DNA of 64,000 nt from Solen grandis (lineage: Eukaryota > Mollusca > Bivalvia > Adapedonta > Solenidae), in NCBI GenBank assembly GCA_021229015.1, contig CM037781.1, positions 66,528,656 to 66,592,655 on the forward strand, in the 5' to 3' direction. A program made the translations under genes and the position numbers. The first letter of the stretch is position 1. Each line of letters opens with the position of its first letter. Below are positions 42,650 through 51,376 of this stretch, in pieces. The notes below the pieces were generated by a model. The model did not search any database. It worked only from the letters and a program-made list of their open reading frames with translations, and had not been told where the DNA came from.

Positions 42650-42716
42650 CTGTATAAAGCTAATTTCAAAATTCTCAGGTGATCGAAATGGGGTCATCTT
42701 TTGCCCTCTTGTTTGC
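42650..42716 (+). repeat. GAGCAC-hairpin repeat, right end beyond the DIRS insertion
   Basis: TCTCAGGTGATCGAAATGGG, then GCCCTCTTGTTTGC, corresponds to the end (reverse complement) of the copy at 55306, where it reads CAAACAAGAGGGCCATGATG. Confidence 0.7.
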
Positions 42717-42796
42717 TTGTTGTTGTTCTGTTGTTGATATGAGTGTAGCCGGGTACAGGTATTTGGTGATAAATCAATAGGCAATAAGACATGAGT

Positions 42797-42868
42797 GGCT
42801 CGATAGCTCAGTGGTAGAGCGCAGGAACGGTACTCCTGAGGCCCTGGGTTCGAGTCCTGGTCGAGCCA
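42797..42868 (+). other. tRNA-like module in LTR 1 of the gypsy complex
   Basis: GGCTCGA acceptor pairs with TCGAGCC. D stem GCTC/GAGC, anticodon stem CAGGA/TCCTG, T stem CTGGG/CCTGG, and 3' A after the acceptor. A box TAGCTCAGTGG and B box GGTTCGAGTCC fit the RNA polymerase III consensus. The anticodon loop is ACGGTAC with C at position 33. Confidence 0.85.
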
Positions 42869-43066
42869 TGATTTTTCACCACCTGTTACATTTGGCACCC
42901 AACGTAAATAACCTACTGTTTGATATGGCTACTGCTTCGGCACCTCAAGAACTTTTCACAATGTTCTTTGTCTCAAAGAATTCGGGACGAATTCTAAATT
43001 CGAATGGGGAATATGTAGCCGGGTACAGGTATTTGGTGATAAATCAATAGGCAATAAGACATGAGT

Positions 43067-43138
43067 GTCTCGATAGCTCAGTGGTAGAGCGCAGGAACGG
43101 TAGTCCTGAGGCCCTGGGTTCGAGTCCCGGTCGAGCCA
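43067..43138 (+). other. tRNA-like module in LTR 2 of the gypsy complex
   Basis: Cloverleaf can form with one acceptor mismatch (GTCTCGA/TCGAGCC). A box TAGCTCAGTGG at 43074-43084, B box GGTTCGAGTCC at 43117-43127. T stem CTGGG/CCCGG is complete. Loop ACGGTAG. Confidence 0.85.
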
Positions 43139-43161
43139 TGATTTTTTCACCACCTGTTACA

Positions 43162-43533
43162 TTTGGCGCCCAACGTGGGACAGATGTCTCAAAAGGTGCC
43201 TTTGATTTTAAACCTGAACTCACTTCTGATTCTTTTACCCATCGTCTCATTGGTTCTACTAATGAACATTCTGTAATCATCAATGGTTGTTCTCTTACTG
43301 CATTGATTGACAGTGGAAGTCAAGTTACCACTTATCATTTTCCTGTTTTAAGGAAATTTCAAAGGGTTGCTTTACAGCCTTTAAAATCTCTTGGTCTTGA
43401 TTTTTCTGTTGCAGATGGTAGCCCATTGAAATTTCTTGGATATTTTGAAGCTGAGGTTAGAGTTCCATTTCTCTCAGATTTTACCCTTGATTTACCTATT
43501 TTAATTGTTCCTGACAATGATGTAAATAAAAGT
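43162..43533 (+). pseudogene. gypsy 5' end fragment: primer site and aspartic protease
   Basis: After LTR 2, TT and the primer site TGGCGCCCAACGTGGGA (43164-43180), the frame runs almost at once into a retropepsin: CSLTALIDSGSQVTT holds the catalytic DSG, followed by FSVADGSPLKFLG and DLPILIVPDND. No gag lies between. It matches the minus-strand copy (46540 downward) closely, up to AATAAAAGT at 43533. There it joins integrase sequence in the opposite orientation. One base is missing near 43333 relative to the other copy. Confidence 0.85.
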
Positions 43534-44082
43534 AACAAAGTGCCATTAAATCGTTCCGCTGATCCATTTCCCATTGGGGTGGTAAGGAGTCGTGCGAGTT
43601 TTACGTATTCCTGTCAGCTTGCACAGTTCTTGAATGGTGCTACTTAAAAAGTTGCGACCCTGATCACTGTGAAGCTGCTCAGGAAACCCATAAAACCGGA
43701 AAAAGTTATCATATAAAGCTTTCGCAGTAATGCGAGCGGTCTGGTTACGACAAGGAACAGCTTGTGCGTAACGAGTAAAATGGTCAACGATAACCAAAAT
43801 AGTTTCAACTCCACCTTTAGAAGGCTCTAACTTTAAAAAGTCAACGCAAACCAACTCCATGGGTCTGGATGTTAAAATTGGAACCAGTTCAGAGAAAGGC
43901 TTGGCTGGGGTTTTACGCCTGATACAGGCACTACAATTATCGATATGCTGACAAACATCACTTTCAAGCCCAGGCCAATAAAAACGTTGGCGAGCCAACC
44001 ACAGAGATTTCTCTTTTCCCTGGTGCCCAGAGTCATTATGTATTCCCTTTAATGCAAGGGTTCTATGTGACTCTGGTAACAC
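43534..44082 (-). pseudogene. gypsy integrase, truncated
   Basis: HHCC zinc-binding part: HNDSGHQG, then CSACIRRK. Catalytic core: VCVDFLKLEP (Asp), HSDQGRNF (Asp), PYHPNG and, after a one-base shift near 43577, AERFNGTL with the catalytic Glu. The sequence stops at the inversion junction 43533/43534, so the C-terminal domain and 3' LTR are missing. The frame also shifts relative to the RNase H part near 44050-44080. Confidence 0.88.
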
Positions 44083-45653
44083 CAGTTGTCGAATAGGCTG
44101 GCCAAGGAAGCGGTTCTGTCCAGAATCCCCTCCTCTAAATGAAGTTTATTCCACTCGCGGAGGAAATGCTGTACATCAGCAGACTCTGCTGCTCTCTCCC
44201 GTGGCAGAAAACCGCTTCCGAGGAGGTCAATAATTCGCGAAATGGTTGGGTCCTTAGACTGCTCGGAATGCCAATTAATCTTGTTGATGTGAGTAGAATC
44301 TAAAGTCTCCTCATTGGCCAGATGAGGAAAACCAGAATCTGTTATGCAATCAGCAAGAGGAGCAGCAACTAAGGCGGCAGTGACAACAGCCTTGACTTCC
44401 TCATAAAAAATGTAGCGCCTTGACAGACCGTCAGCATCAGCATTCTGGGGGCCATTGCGATATACCACGCTGAAGTTGTAATTAGCAAGTTCAGCTAACC
44501 AACGGTGGCCTGTCGCATCAAGCTTTGCTGATGTTTTGACATATGTTAAGGGGTTGTTATCTGTAACCACCTTGAAGTCATTACCATACAAGTAATCATG
44601 GAATTTGTCTGTGACGCTCCACTTAAGGGCTAAGAATTCCAACTTGTGTGCAGGGTAATTCCGTTCATTAGGTCTCAGGCTACGAGAAGCATAGGCGATA
44701 ACTCGCTCAGCACCTTCTTGGACTTGGTAAAGAACAGCACCAAGACCAAGGGAAGATGCGTCAGTATGTAAAATGAACGGCAAAGAATAGTCTGCATAGG
44801 CCAAAACTGGTGGGCTTTGCAACTTTTCTTTCAAAACTTCGAAAGAACTTTGCTGTTCAGGACCCCATGACCACTGAACTGGGTTTTTAACCTTTTTCTT
44901 AGAACTTGATTTCTTGGATTTACGATTGCTACCATGACCTTGAAGCAAAAGTTGTAAGGGTTGGGCAATCTGGGCATAGTTCTTAATAAACTTTCTATAA
45001 TACCCTGTAAAACCAAGAAATGAACGAAGTGATTTAACATTGGTAGGGACAGGCCAAGACTGAACAGCTGAGAGTTTATTAGGATCTGTAGATATGCCAT
45101 TTTCTGAAACGACATGGCCAAGAAAGACTACAGAGCTTTTGAAAAACTCGCACTAAGAAGGTTTCAACCTTAAATTGTGCTGATCCAGTCTCTGAAAAAC
45201 AGATTCAATGCGTTCAAGATGTTGATCGAAAGTGGACGAAAATATTAATATATCGTCGAGAAAAATCAAACACTCTCGAAGATGCATGTCACCCATACAT
45301 TTTTCCATAAGGCGCTGAAATGTAGCTGGAGCATTAGTTAGCCCAAAGCCCATCCTATTCCATTCGTAAAAACCAAGTGCCCCAACACTAAAAGCTGTCT
45401 TGGGTTTGTCCTCCTCCTCCATCTCGACCTGCCAATACGCAGAATGTAAATCGAGTTTGGAGAAGTACTTCGCTGATGAAAGAACATCAATGGTATTGTC
45501 AGACCTTGGCAACATAAAAGCATCCTTGCGGGTTTTGTTGTTGAGGCGACGCCAGTCTATACAAAAGCGAAGTTCACCTGAAGGTTTTCTGATAAGGACA
45601 ACATTGGAAGAATATGGACTTTCAGACTCCCCAATGACACCAGCTTCTAGCAT
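44049..45653 (-). pseudogene. gypsy reverse transcriptase and RNase H, one in-frame stop
   Basis: RT begins with MLEAGVIGESESPYSSNVVL, then LRFCIDWRRLN, FSKLDLHSAYWQV, FGLTNAPATFQRLM and the catalytic FLDDILIFS. A TAG at 45153-45155 interrupts it after LRLKPS. The same frame continues with CEFFKSSVVFLGHVVSENG, the connection domain (FLGFTGYYRKFI), and RNase H with FILHTDASSLGLGAVLYQ, HKLEFLALKW, VVTDNNPLTY and DADGLSRR. The order is that of Ty3/gypsy Pol. Upstream, a one-base loss near 45650 breaks the link with protease. Confidence 0.9.
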
Positions 45654-46662
45654 TTCTTTGACATGCTTATTGCTGGAGGGATACGTCTATATGGGTCCTT
45701 GAACGGAATATTGTCTTCTAAGACAATTTTGTGTTTGATCAGATCAGTTTTGCCCAAGTCCTTTTTACTAGAGGAAAACACGTGTTTCCATTTGCCAAGG
45801 ACTTGTTCAAAACGTGAAATCTGATCAGAAGACAGATTTGATTTGTCAACATTGACACCCAGCTCCTCCAAAGTAGAATCAACAGTGGTATCTTGGCAAA
45901 TATAGGATGAAATATCATCAACTACTTTAGCCTCTGTGACCTCACAAATAATATCTTTAGGTCGAAAATGCAGTGTCTTAGCAGACATATTGCAGATACG
46001 CACTGGAACTTTGAGAGAAGACTGCTGGTGGACTTTAACAATCCGAGGACAAACTGTGTATCCTGGTGCACATTCAGGTGTTTCAGTAACAACTGAAGAA
46101 ATACAGTTATTAAAATGTTTCGCCAACCCATTGATTTTAACTTGTTCAAAGGGGGCAACTGTAATGGTCTTTTTACCACAGACCTTTACTGCATAGGATT
46201 TGGAATCCAAAGCTAAATTCCACTGCTCAGGAATGTCAACATCGTGATGGGTTGTAGACAAAAATGTCTTACAACGACGCAAATAGTTGGTTCCAACAAT
46301 AACAGGACAACTTTTATTTACATCATTGTCAGGAACAACTAAAATAGGTAAATCAAGGGTAAAATCTGAGAGAAATGGAACTCTAACCTCAGCTTCAAAA
46401 TATCCAAGAAATTTCAATGGGCTACCATCTGCAACAGAAAAATCAAGACCAAGAGAATCTAAAGGCTGTAAAGCAACCTTTGAAATTTCCTTAAAACAGG
46501 AAAATGATAAAGTGGTAACTTGACTTCCACTGTCAATCAATGCAGTAAGAGAACAACCATTGATGATTACAGAATGTTCATTAGTAGAACCAATGAGACG
46601 ATGGGTAAAAGAATCAGAAGTGAGTTCAGGTTTAAAATCAAAGGCACCTTTTGAGACATCTG
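45647..46662 (-). pseudogene. gypsy protease and spacer, starting right after the primer site
   Basis: From the primer site (46663-46679) the open frame reads through FDFKPELTSDSFTHR to the retropepsin active site, LIDSGSQVTT, then ADGSPLKFLGYFEAEVRVPF and VIVGTNYLRR. A linker of about 130 residues leads toward RT (FEQVLGKWKHVFSS, NIPFKDPYRRIPP). The frame shifts by one base at the RT junction. No capsid or zinc-knuckle gag sequence lies between the LTR and protease, so the element was non-autonomous or had deleted gag before the rearrangement. Confidence 0.88.
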
Positions 46663-46681
46663 TCCCACGTTGGGCGCCAAA

Positions 46682-46828
46682 TGTAACAGGTGGTGAAAAA
46701 TCATGGCTCGACCGGGACTCGAACCCAGGGCCTCAGGACTATCGTTCCTGCGCTCTACCACTGAGCTATTGAGACACTCATGTCTTATTGCCTATTGATT
46801 TATCACCAAAAACCTGTACCCGGCTACA
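46682..46828 (-). repeat. outer right LTR of the gypsy complex
   Basis: 147 bp, minus orientation: starts TGTAGCCGGGTACAGG at 46828 and ends CCACCTGTTACA at 46682, nearly identical to the LTRs at 42744 and 43014. Confidence 0.93.
46704..46775 (-). other. tRNA-like module in the right LTR
   Basis: Same 72-base cloverleaf with A box TAGCTCAGTGG and B box GGTTCGAGTCC. The loop is ACGATAG, differing from both left copies. Acceptor start GTCTCAA pairs imperfectly with TCGAGCC. Confidence 0.83.
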
Positions 46829-47635
46829 TGAGTAAGGTTGTTTTAGAAGAAGGTCTATATTTTATTTTGTAAATTGATAATTGGGTCTTAAAGCAAAGGT
46901 CTTGCGATGCAGGTATCAGTGGACAATTTTAACAATACCTCTTTTATATCCGCAACAGATATGTTCCAATAATCAAGTATTGCACAAAAAAAACCACTCT
47001 CATATTGTTATTCTCAGCTAGTTATATCAAAAGCACGAAATAATATAGATCACGTTGCTGGTTAGGTCTGGATATATCCAGGCGTTTACCATGGAAACGT
47101 GTGTCCCTGTGTTTAATCAGAAAAAAAAAATGATGAGCTGATATAATCAACAGTTTGTTTTTTAAACATTTTATTCAAATTCACATTATTGATTTTAATT
47201 TTCCGCATATCTGAGTTCATCGTCTAATGATCACGAAAATATTTTGTTTTTTAAACAGCGATGTAACGAGAGAAAATGGACTTTTTTTAAGTTTCATCAT
47301 TCTGAAATTCTAAAATATAAACTAAAGAGATTGGTGAATTAGGATCCAGGTGCACAGTTTATCAAGAGCACAAAGCAACACCGAATTGAGATTCAGATTG
47401 AGATACTTTATTAAGTACATAAACATATAATGTTGCGTTCCTTGACCATAATCATATACTTTCATACATGCCAAGTATTAACTAATACGATGCATAAAAC
47501 ATACTGCAATGTATAAACAGCTTCCTTCACTATGCATGTAGATACAGTGGTCACACAAAATATCACATAATTTATGACGTTAAAGTGATAAACTATTCCA
47601 ACACCTGTCATAGACTATTTTAACTCATATATGTT

Positions 47636-47679
<44 letters not shown>

Positions 47680-47727
47680 AGTAATTGTTTGAATTAAGTT
47701 ATTAATATAATTATAAAGAAGCTTCAA
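46829..47727. other. gene-free stretch
   Basis: AT-rich with a (TA)n run at about 47637-47674; no gene recognised. Confidence 0.5.
47637..47674. repeat. (TA)n microsatellite
   Basis: Pure alternating TA tract. Confidence 0.95.
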
Positions 47728-47968
47728 TTATCCCTTTCCCTCATAGAGGATACCATAAAAAGACCTATGCGAACAGCATAAAACCAGATCAGCCTGCGAG
47801 TAACTCGCAGGCTGATCAGGTTTATGCTGTTCGCTGCTCCTCAGTGGTCTGGAAATGAGTATTTTGTAATTAAATTTGGTAAGGTTTAACTGTGGTTTTC
47901 TGTAGATCAGGCTTTATGTGATACCTATTGAGGGCGTCAAAAAGAGTCTATATGAGGGAAAGGGTTAT
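47728..47968 (+). mobile_element. TTAA-type MITE, copy 5
   Basis: Same termini and palindrome as copies 1 and 2. Flanking tetramers now read TTAT on both sides, so the target site has drifted or been a variant. Confidence 0.85.
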
Positions 47969-47976
47969 AGTATATA

Positions 47977-48035
47977 ATCAGCAACTAGTAACACATAATA
48001 CCAATCACGAACAGTGTGGTTACCTTCATACCATG
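47977..48035 (-). repeat. direct repeat of the LINE 3' segment (with 48306-48364)
   Basis: 'atcagcaactagtaacacat' through 'ttaccttcataccatg' matches 48306-48364 with roughly ten differences. The second SINE lies between the copies. Confidence 0.75.
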
Positions 48036-48121
48036 ACAAAGGATATTGTTATCAATATTTAACTAGTAGTTGTTTGTATTAATTGCATAATAGCTTCAAC
48101 TGTATATAGTTTAATTTTATT

Positions 48122-48302
48122 TATTTTACGTCGATTGGGAAACAAGTTCTTACAACTTTTACTAATCCCTCTCGACGGTTCCTGAGTTGGACCAGTACTT
48201 TGCGCCCGGGAAGGTCATGAAGAGTTCTTGCCTCCAACGGGAATCGAACCCACAACCTTCGGATCCGTAATCGGATACGTTACCATTGGATCACGGCGCC
48301 CT
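48122..48302 (-). mobile_element. second SINE family, tRNA-Arg-like head
   Basis: Minus strand: GGGCGCCGTGATCCAATGG, TAACGTATCCGATTACGGAT and TGTGGGTTCGATTCCCGTTG form a tRNA-like head, with anticodon ACG in the loop TTACGGA. A body follows (AAGAACTCTTCATGACCTTC, TCGACGTAAAATAAATAAAA). The body is unrelated to the main SINE family here. Confidence 0.8.
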
Positions 48303-48348
48303 CAAATCAGTAGCTTGTAACAAATAATACAAATCACGAATAGTGCGG

Positions 48349-48935
48349 TTACCTTTTTACCATGATAGAAGGTCTAAGATGTGAATATTTTGGGCAAATA
48401 AAGAAAACGTGAATTTCATCCTCTATAGCATTAATATTTTGTAAAGTCTGGCAGTATTGACAGAATCTTGTTTCATTCGGTATATTGCTGTGTTGACCAG
48501 TTTCTATGCTAAAATTGTGATTCGAAAATCTAAATTTTGCCATCCCCCCTCTTAGTGTAAAATAAATATCTAACATATAATCTACAATACGTTAACGAAA
48601 TAAGAAAGAAACATATTTACATCGCCATTATCTTGCGACACCCAGACAAATTCAAAACCAAATTTAAACAAAAGATTTTTAACTTTAGTTGCCCACGTTT
48701 TTCTTCCAATCTCATTTAGTGCTTTCAACATAATGTAACACTGTTTTGGGTATCTGTAGTCATGCATTCTAATCAGCTTACACCAATATCTCATACAATT
48801 CGTTTGATAAGTTATGCTTATGAATGAAAGACAAAGATTCAAACCCACATCGGTGGGTGAGGTGATGAAAGCAAGCAAGCACCTATGATCCCTCGACCAC
48901 AGCGGCCTGTGCTGCTCATAGTGTTTATTAATCAT
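48349..48935 (-). pseudogene. LINE ORF2 C-terminal fragment
   Basis: Minus-strand pieces read CMRYWCKLIRMHDYRYPKQC and GRKTWATKVKNLLFKFGFEF, then, after a stop and shortened spacer, AKFRFSNHNFSIETGQH and a CQYC...HVFFICPKY segment. These are the conserved post-RT region and terminal Cys/His motif of a LINE family common in molluscs. The RT and endonuclease are absent. It ends near the 3' segment repeated at 47977-48035. Confidence 0.75.
48838..48907 (-). repeat. SINE head fragment
   Basis: Minus strand AGGCCGCTGTGGTCGAGGG and CCGATGTGGGTTTGAATC resemble the tRNA-like head of the main SINE family, without its core. Confidence 0.6.
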
Positions 48936-49748
48936 TCAATAATTTCATTTTACAGTCGTGATCACCTGCATTTTTTTAAATCATGCGCTCTGGAATCTGT
49001 GGAAGGGAGGTAAATTAACAATGATAAATGCATTATTTCAGAAGAGTTATTTCCCTTCCACTATAGTTGAATTGGAAAAGCGATTTGTGCTAGTGAAATC
49101 TGCCATTTCAAGTTGTATGCATCATGTCATGATATGATGTTTTGCGTGAATATTCATGAAGTAAAAGGTTAATATTTTCATAGCATTGCTGACTCTATAC
49201 ATTATAACTTGAGACAAATGGATGAGCAATGGTGTTATATACTGATGTGGACAGGGACAGTCCGCGAATGCACATGCCGTTGGGCCTGTTTAGGAGTAAA
49301 ATATAGTCTAAACGCACAAAAGCGCACCATGAGAAAATACAGGAACAGCATGCTCCGGACCCCTTTAGCAAGTCGGACCTGTACATCAAATAAGAACTAG
49401 ATACACCATTGATTATACATACTTTCGGATTTTGATATGAGACATCTTCCACTGGGACTTCTATATTGCAGTTAAGTTGAATGATGTTATCATCTATCAA
49501 CATAGGTGTAAATTAACAACTTACCTTTGGTTAGTGTAAGTCTCCAAAATAAGTTACGTGTTCTATATAAGATTCGACTGCATGTAAGTGCTATCATATT
49601 TAATGTTTATAATATTGCATCGCATTTAGTGGACATTTTATATGGTGAATGTACCATTAAAGCGATAATTCCTGTGTCAGTGCAGCTCTTTGAAATACCA
49701 CGGATCCAAATAATTTGTACAATCTTGGTAGACACTTACAGCCTATTA
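48936..49748. other. gene-free stretch
   Basis: AT-rich; no gene or repeat recognised. Confidence 0.45.
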
Positions 49749-50265
49749 AGGCCCGGTCACACCGCAATAACTTTGCTGGAGCGTTCCTGGAGCGGTGAAA
49801 AAATTTCATCACCGCTCGTTACCGTTCAACAGAAGTTGGCCCCCGTAAAGGCAACGCCGTATACGCTCGGCCACCGCTTATGGTCCCTCCTACCACTCCG
49901 AAAGTTTTGAGCTGCACAAAATATTGCGAGCGTTGAGGAGCGGGCAATTTTCCGCTCCGGCAAATTTCACCACCGCTCCAACAACGCCCAGTCAAAGTTT
50001 GGCACCGCTAGACGCAAGTTCGTGGACGCTTGGGTCCGCTAGGCCAACGCAGAAATCTTGAACGCTGGACCACTGCTGCTTCGCTAGCTTTGCCCGGGTG
50101 GTCATTAAACGTTGCACAAACTTTGTTGGAGCGGTCGAAAACGTTCTACGAGCGGACACGGCGGGATTGCTGGAACGGTGTCGGGCGTTGAAGCAGCGAT
50201 CCATTGCGGGGATGAACTTTGGTTTGGCGTTGGTATGGAGTTGTCGGAGCGGGACCAGAATTTGG

Positions 50266-50274
50266 CTATAAATA
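50266..50274 (+). promoter_or_regulatory. TATA box inside the Harbinger-like element
   Basis: CTATAAATA, about 110 bases upstream of ATG 50377, in a locally ordinary (not CCGCT-repeat) segment of the element. Likely the promoter of the lost ORF. Confidence 0.5.
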
Positions 50275-50376
50275 CGGGGAGAAATGGACCAGGAGCCCAT
50301 TTGGAATCGAGCTGCCGTTGAGTGCAGACCTCATGTACATCGAATTTGCTCAAAGTTACAGTAAAACTGTACTACC

Positions 50377-50496
50377 ATGGATGCTGAGAGACTTGCTATG
50401 ATTGGTGCACTAGTCCAGCAGCAGAATCAGAACTTCTATCAAAGCGATCCGTTCAGCTCCGTAGTTAAAAGCGGTATGCCGCTAAACCAACTTTAA
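50377..50496 (+). pseudogene. 39-codon remnant of a Harbinger-element ORF
   Basis: ATG in a good initiation context (ctaccATGG) downstream of a TATA box encodes MDAERLAMIGALVQQQNQNF, then runs into the CCGCT-type repeat sequence and ends at TAA 50494-50496. It looks like the N terminus of a protein (transposase or its Myb-like partner) left after internal deletion. Assignment to either is a guess. Confidence 0.45.
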
Positions 50497-50762
50497 ACCC
50501 CTGCCGAGCCAACGCCCGCATGCGCAGAATGCCGCTCTATCAACGCTCGCGTCACCACTAAACCAACGCTCGCTACCGCTCGCTACCGTTAAGCCAACGC
50601 TATAGCAACGCCGGCTTCAGCGGTGCACCGCTAAGGCAACGCCCGTGTTTTCGATTTTTTTCCCATTTTGTGCGCGGTGACGAGCGTTGTCGAAATTCGG
50701 TCCCCTCTCCCTACCGTTCAAGGAACGCTCAGCAAAGTTCGGGCGGTGTGACCGGGCCTTTA

Positions 50763-51366
50763 GCCTTCGTTACGCGGGCTACAAAACGAAACCGGATGTT
50801 ACGTTTTTGTTGAATATAGGATCTGTCAGTGTCGAACAATCAATTCCGAAATCTATGTGTTTCCTATTTTTTAGCGTTCTACTCTTCCAGTTTACCTTAA
50901 AAAGGTGCAATGTCTTATTATTCTGGACAAATCGTTCGCAGGGGAAGAAAACTTCAACTTCTAATACAAACAGAGATCTAAAGAACTCGTTTCCGCAACT
51001 CCTTTCTTTTCTTTTGACTAATTTTACAATGACCAATGGGAATTTAGCAAAGTATATAATAACCAATGAAAAGCCTAATTTTATTCCGCTTCATTACTGT
51101 GAGTTTCACAGGAAGTCAGGGTGAAAATAAACGGCCTAACGGCCGAAAAATTTGACAATTTACAATTGCATTTCTATGGTGGCATATTTCTGCCAACCAC
51201 TTATCCACTTAGCATGTCGAAACTTTTCTTGAAAAAAAAGTCACATATTCAGATATTATCTGGCAAGTAGAACATTTCCCTTTGTATCGCTGAGTAAGAT
51301 ATTTTTAAGACTTTGAGTTACGACAACACTCGTTGATATTGTTTTGTTGTTGTTTGAAAGGAAGAT
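50763..51366. other. gene-free stretch
   Basis: ORFs on both strands here have no recognisable domains. No repeat seen. Confidence 0.45.
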
Positions 51367-51376
51367 ATTGAGCTAG

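Larger units (their letters stand above)
42744..43161 (+). mobile_element. LTR-flanked miniature unit (TRIM-like) inside the gypsy complex
   Basis: LTRs at 42744-42890 (147 bp) and 43014-43161 (148 bp) enclose 123 bp, with a mutated primer site (TGGCACCCAACGT) at the left and a purine tract (GAATGGGGAATA) just before the second LTR. The internal text TTCGGGACGAATTC resembles the segment before the polypurine tract of the 20127 TRIM. Confidence 0.85.
42744..46828. mobile_element. rearranged Ty3/gypsy retrotransposon complex with inverted outer LTRs
   Basis: Left edge: LTR starting TGTAGCCGGG on the plus strand. Right edge: the same LTR in minus orientation, ending CCCGGCTACA. Both flanks are TGAG (42740-42743, 46829-46832), a 4-bp duplication as made by gypsy integrases. 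From left: LTR, 123-bp internal miniature, second LTR, primer site, and a plus-strand protease piece that stops at 43533. Then, on the minus strand, come integrase, RNase H, reverse transcriptase and protease, ending at the primer site and LTR on the right. No 3' LTR follows the integrase in its own orientation. Frame breaks and a stop make it inactive. Confidence 0.88.
49749..50759 (+). mobile_element. Harbinger-like DNA element (1,011 bp), non-autonomous
   Basis: Terminal inverted repeats start AGGCCCGGTCACACCGC on both strands and continue, imperfectly, for about 45 bases (ACTTTGCTGGAGCGTTCCT versus ACTTTGCTGAGCGTTCCTT). Flanks are TTA (49746-49748, 50760-50762), the 3-bp target duplication of the PIF/Harbinger superfamily. 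The interior is GC-rich, built of many words such as ACCGCTC, GAGCGGT and CCAACGC. No transposase remains, but a TATA box and start codon are present. Confidence 0.82.

Noticed and set aside
36412..42716. Direct target duplication for the DIRS element
   Set aside because: None is visible, and none is expected for recombinase-mediated insertion; the flanking similarity is the two halves of the split repeat.
43081..43647. 188-codon ORF running through the LTR into protease and beyond
   Set aside because: The first 30 or so codons translate the tRNA-like LTR and primer site, and the last 35 translate inverted integrase sequence. Only the retropepsin part is real.
20150..46775. Five tRNA-like sequences as functional tRNA genes
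   Set aside because: They sit at a fixed place inside LTRs, have C instead of U at position 33, and differ in anticodon, so I treat them as LTR modules.
50105..50353. Minus-strand ORFs in the Harbinger-like element
   Set aside because: They translate the GC-rich internal repeats and have no domain.
50687..51124. 145-codon plus ORF and overlapping minus ORF
   Set aside because: No family motif, starts within the Harbinger-like terminal repeat, and composition is like intergenic DNA.
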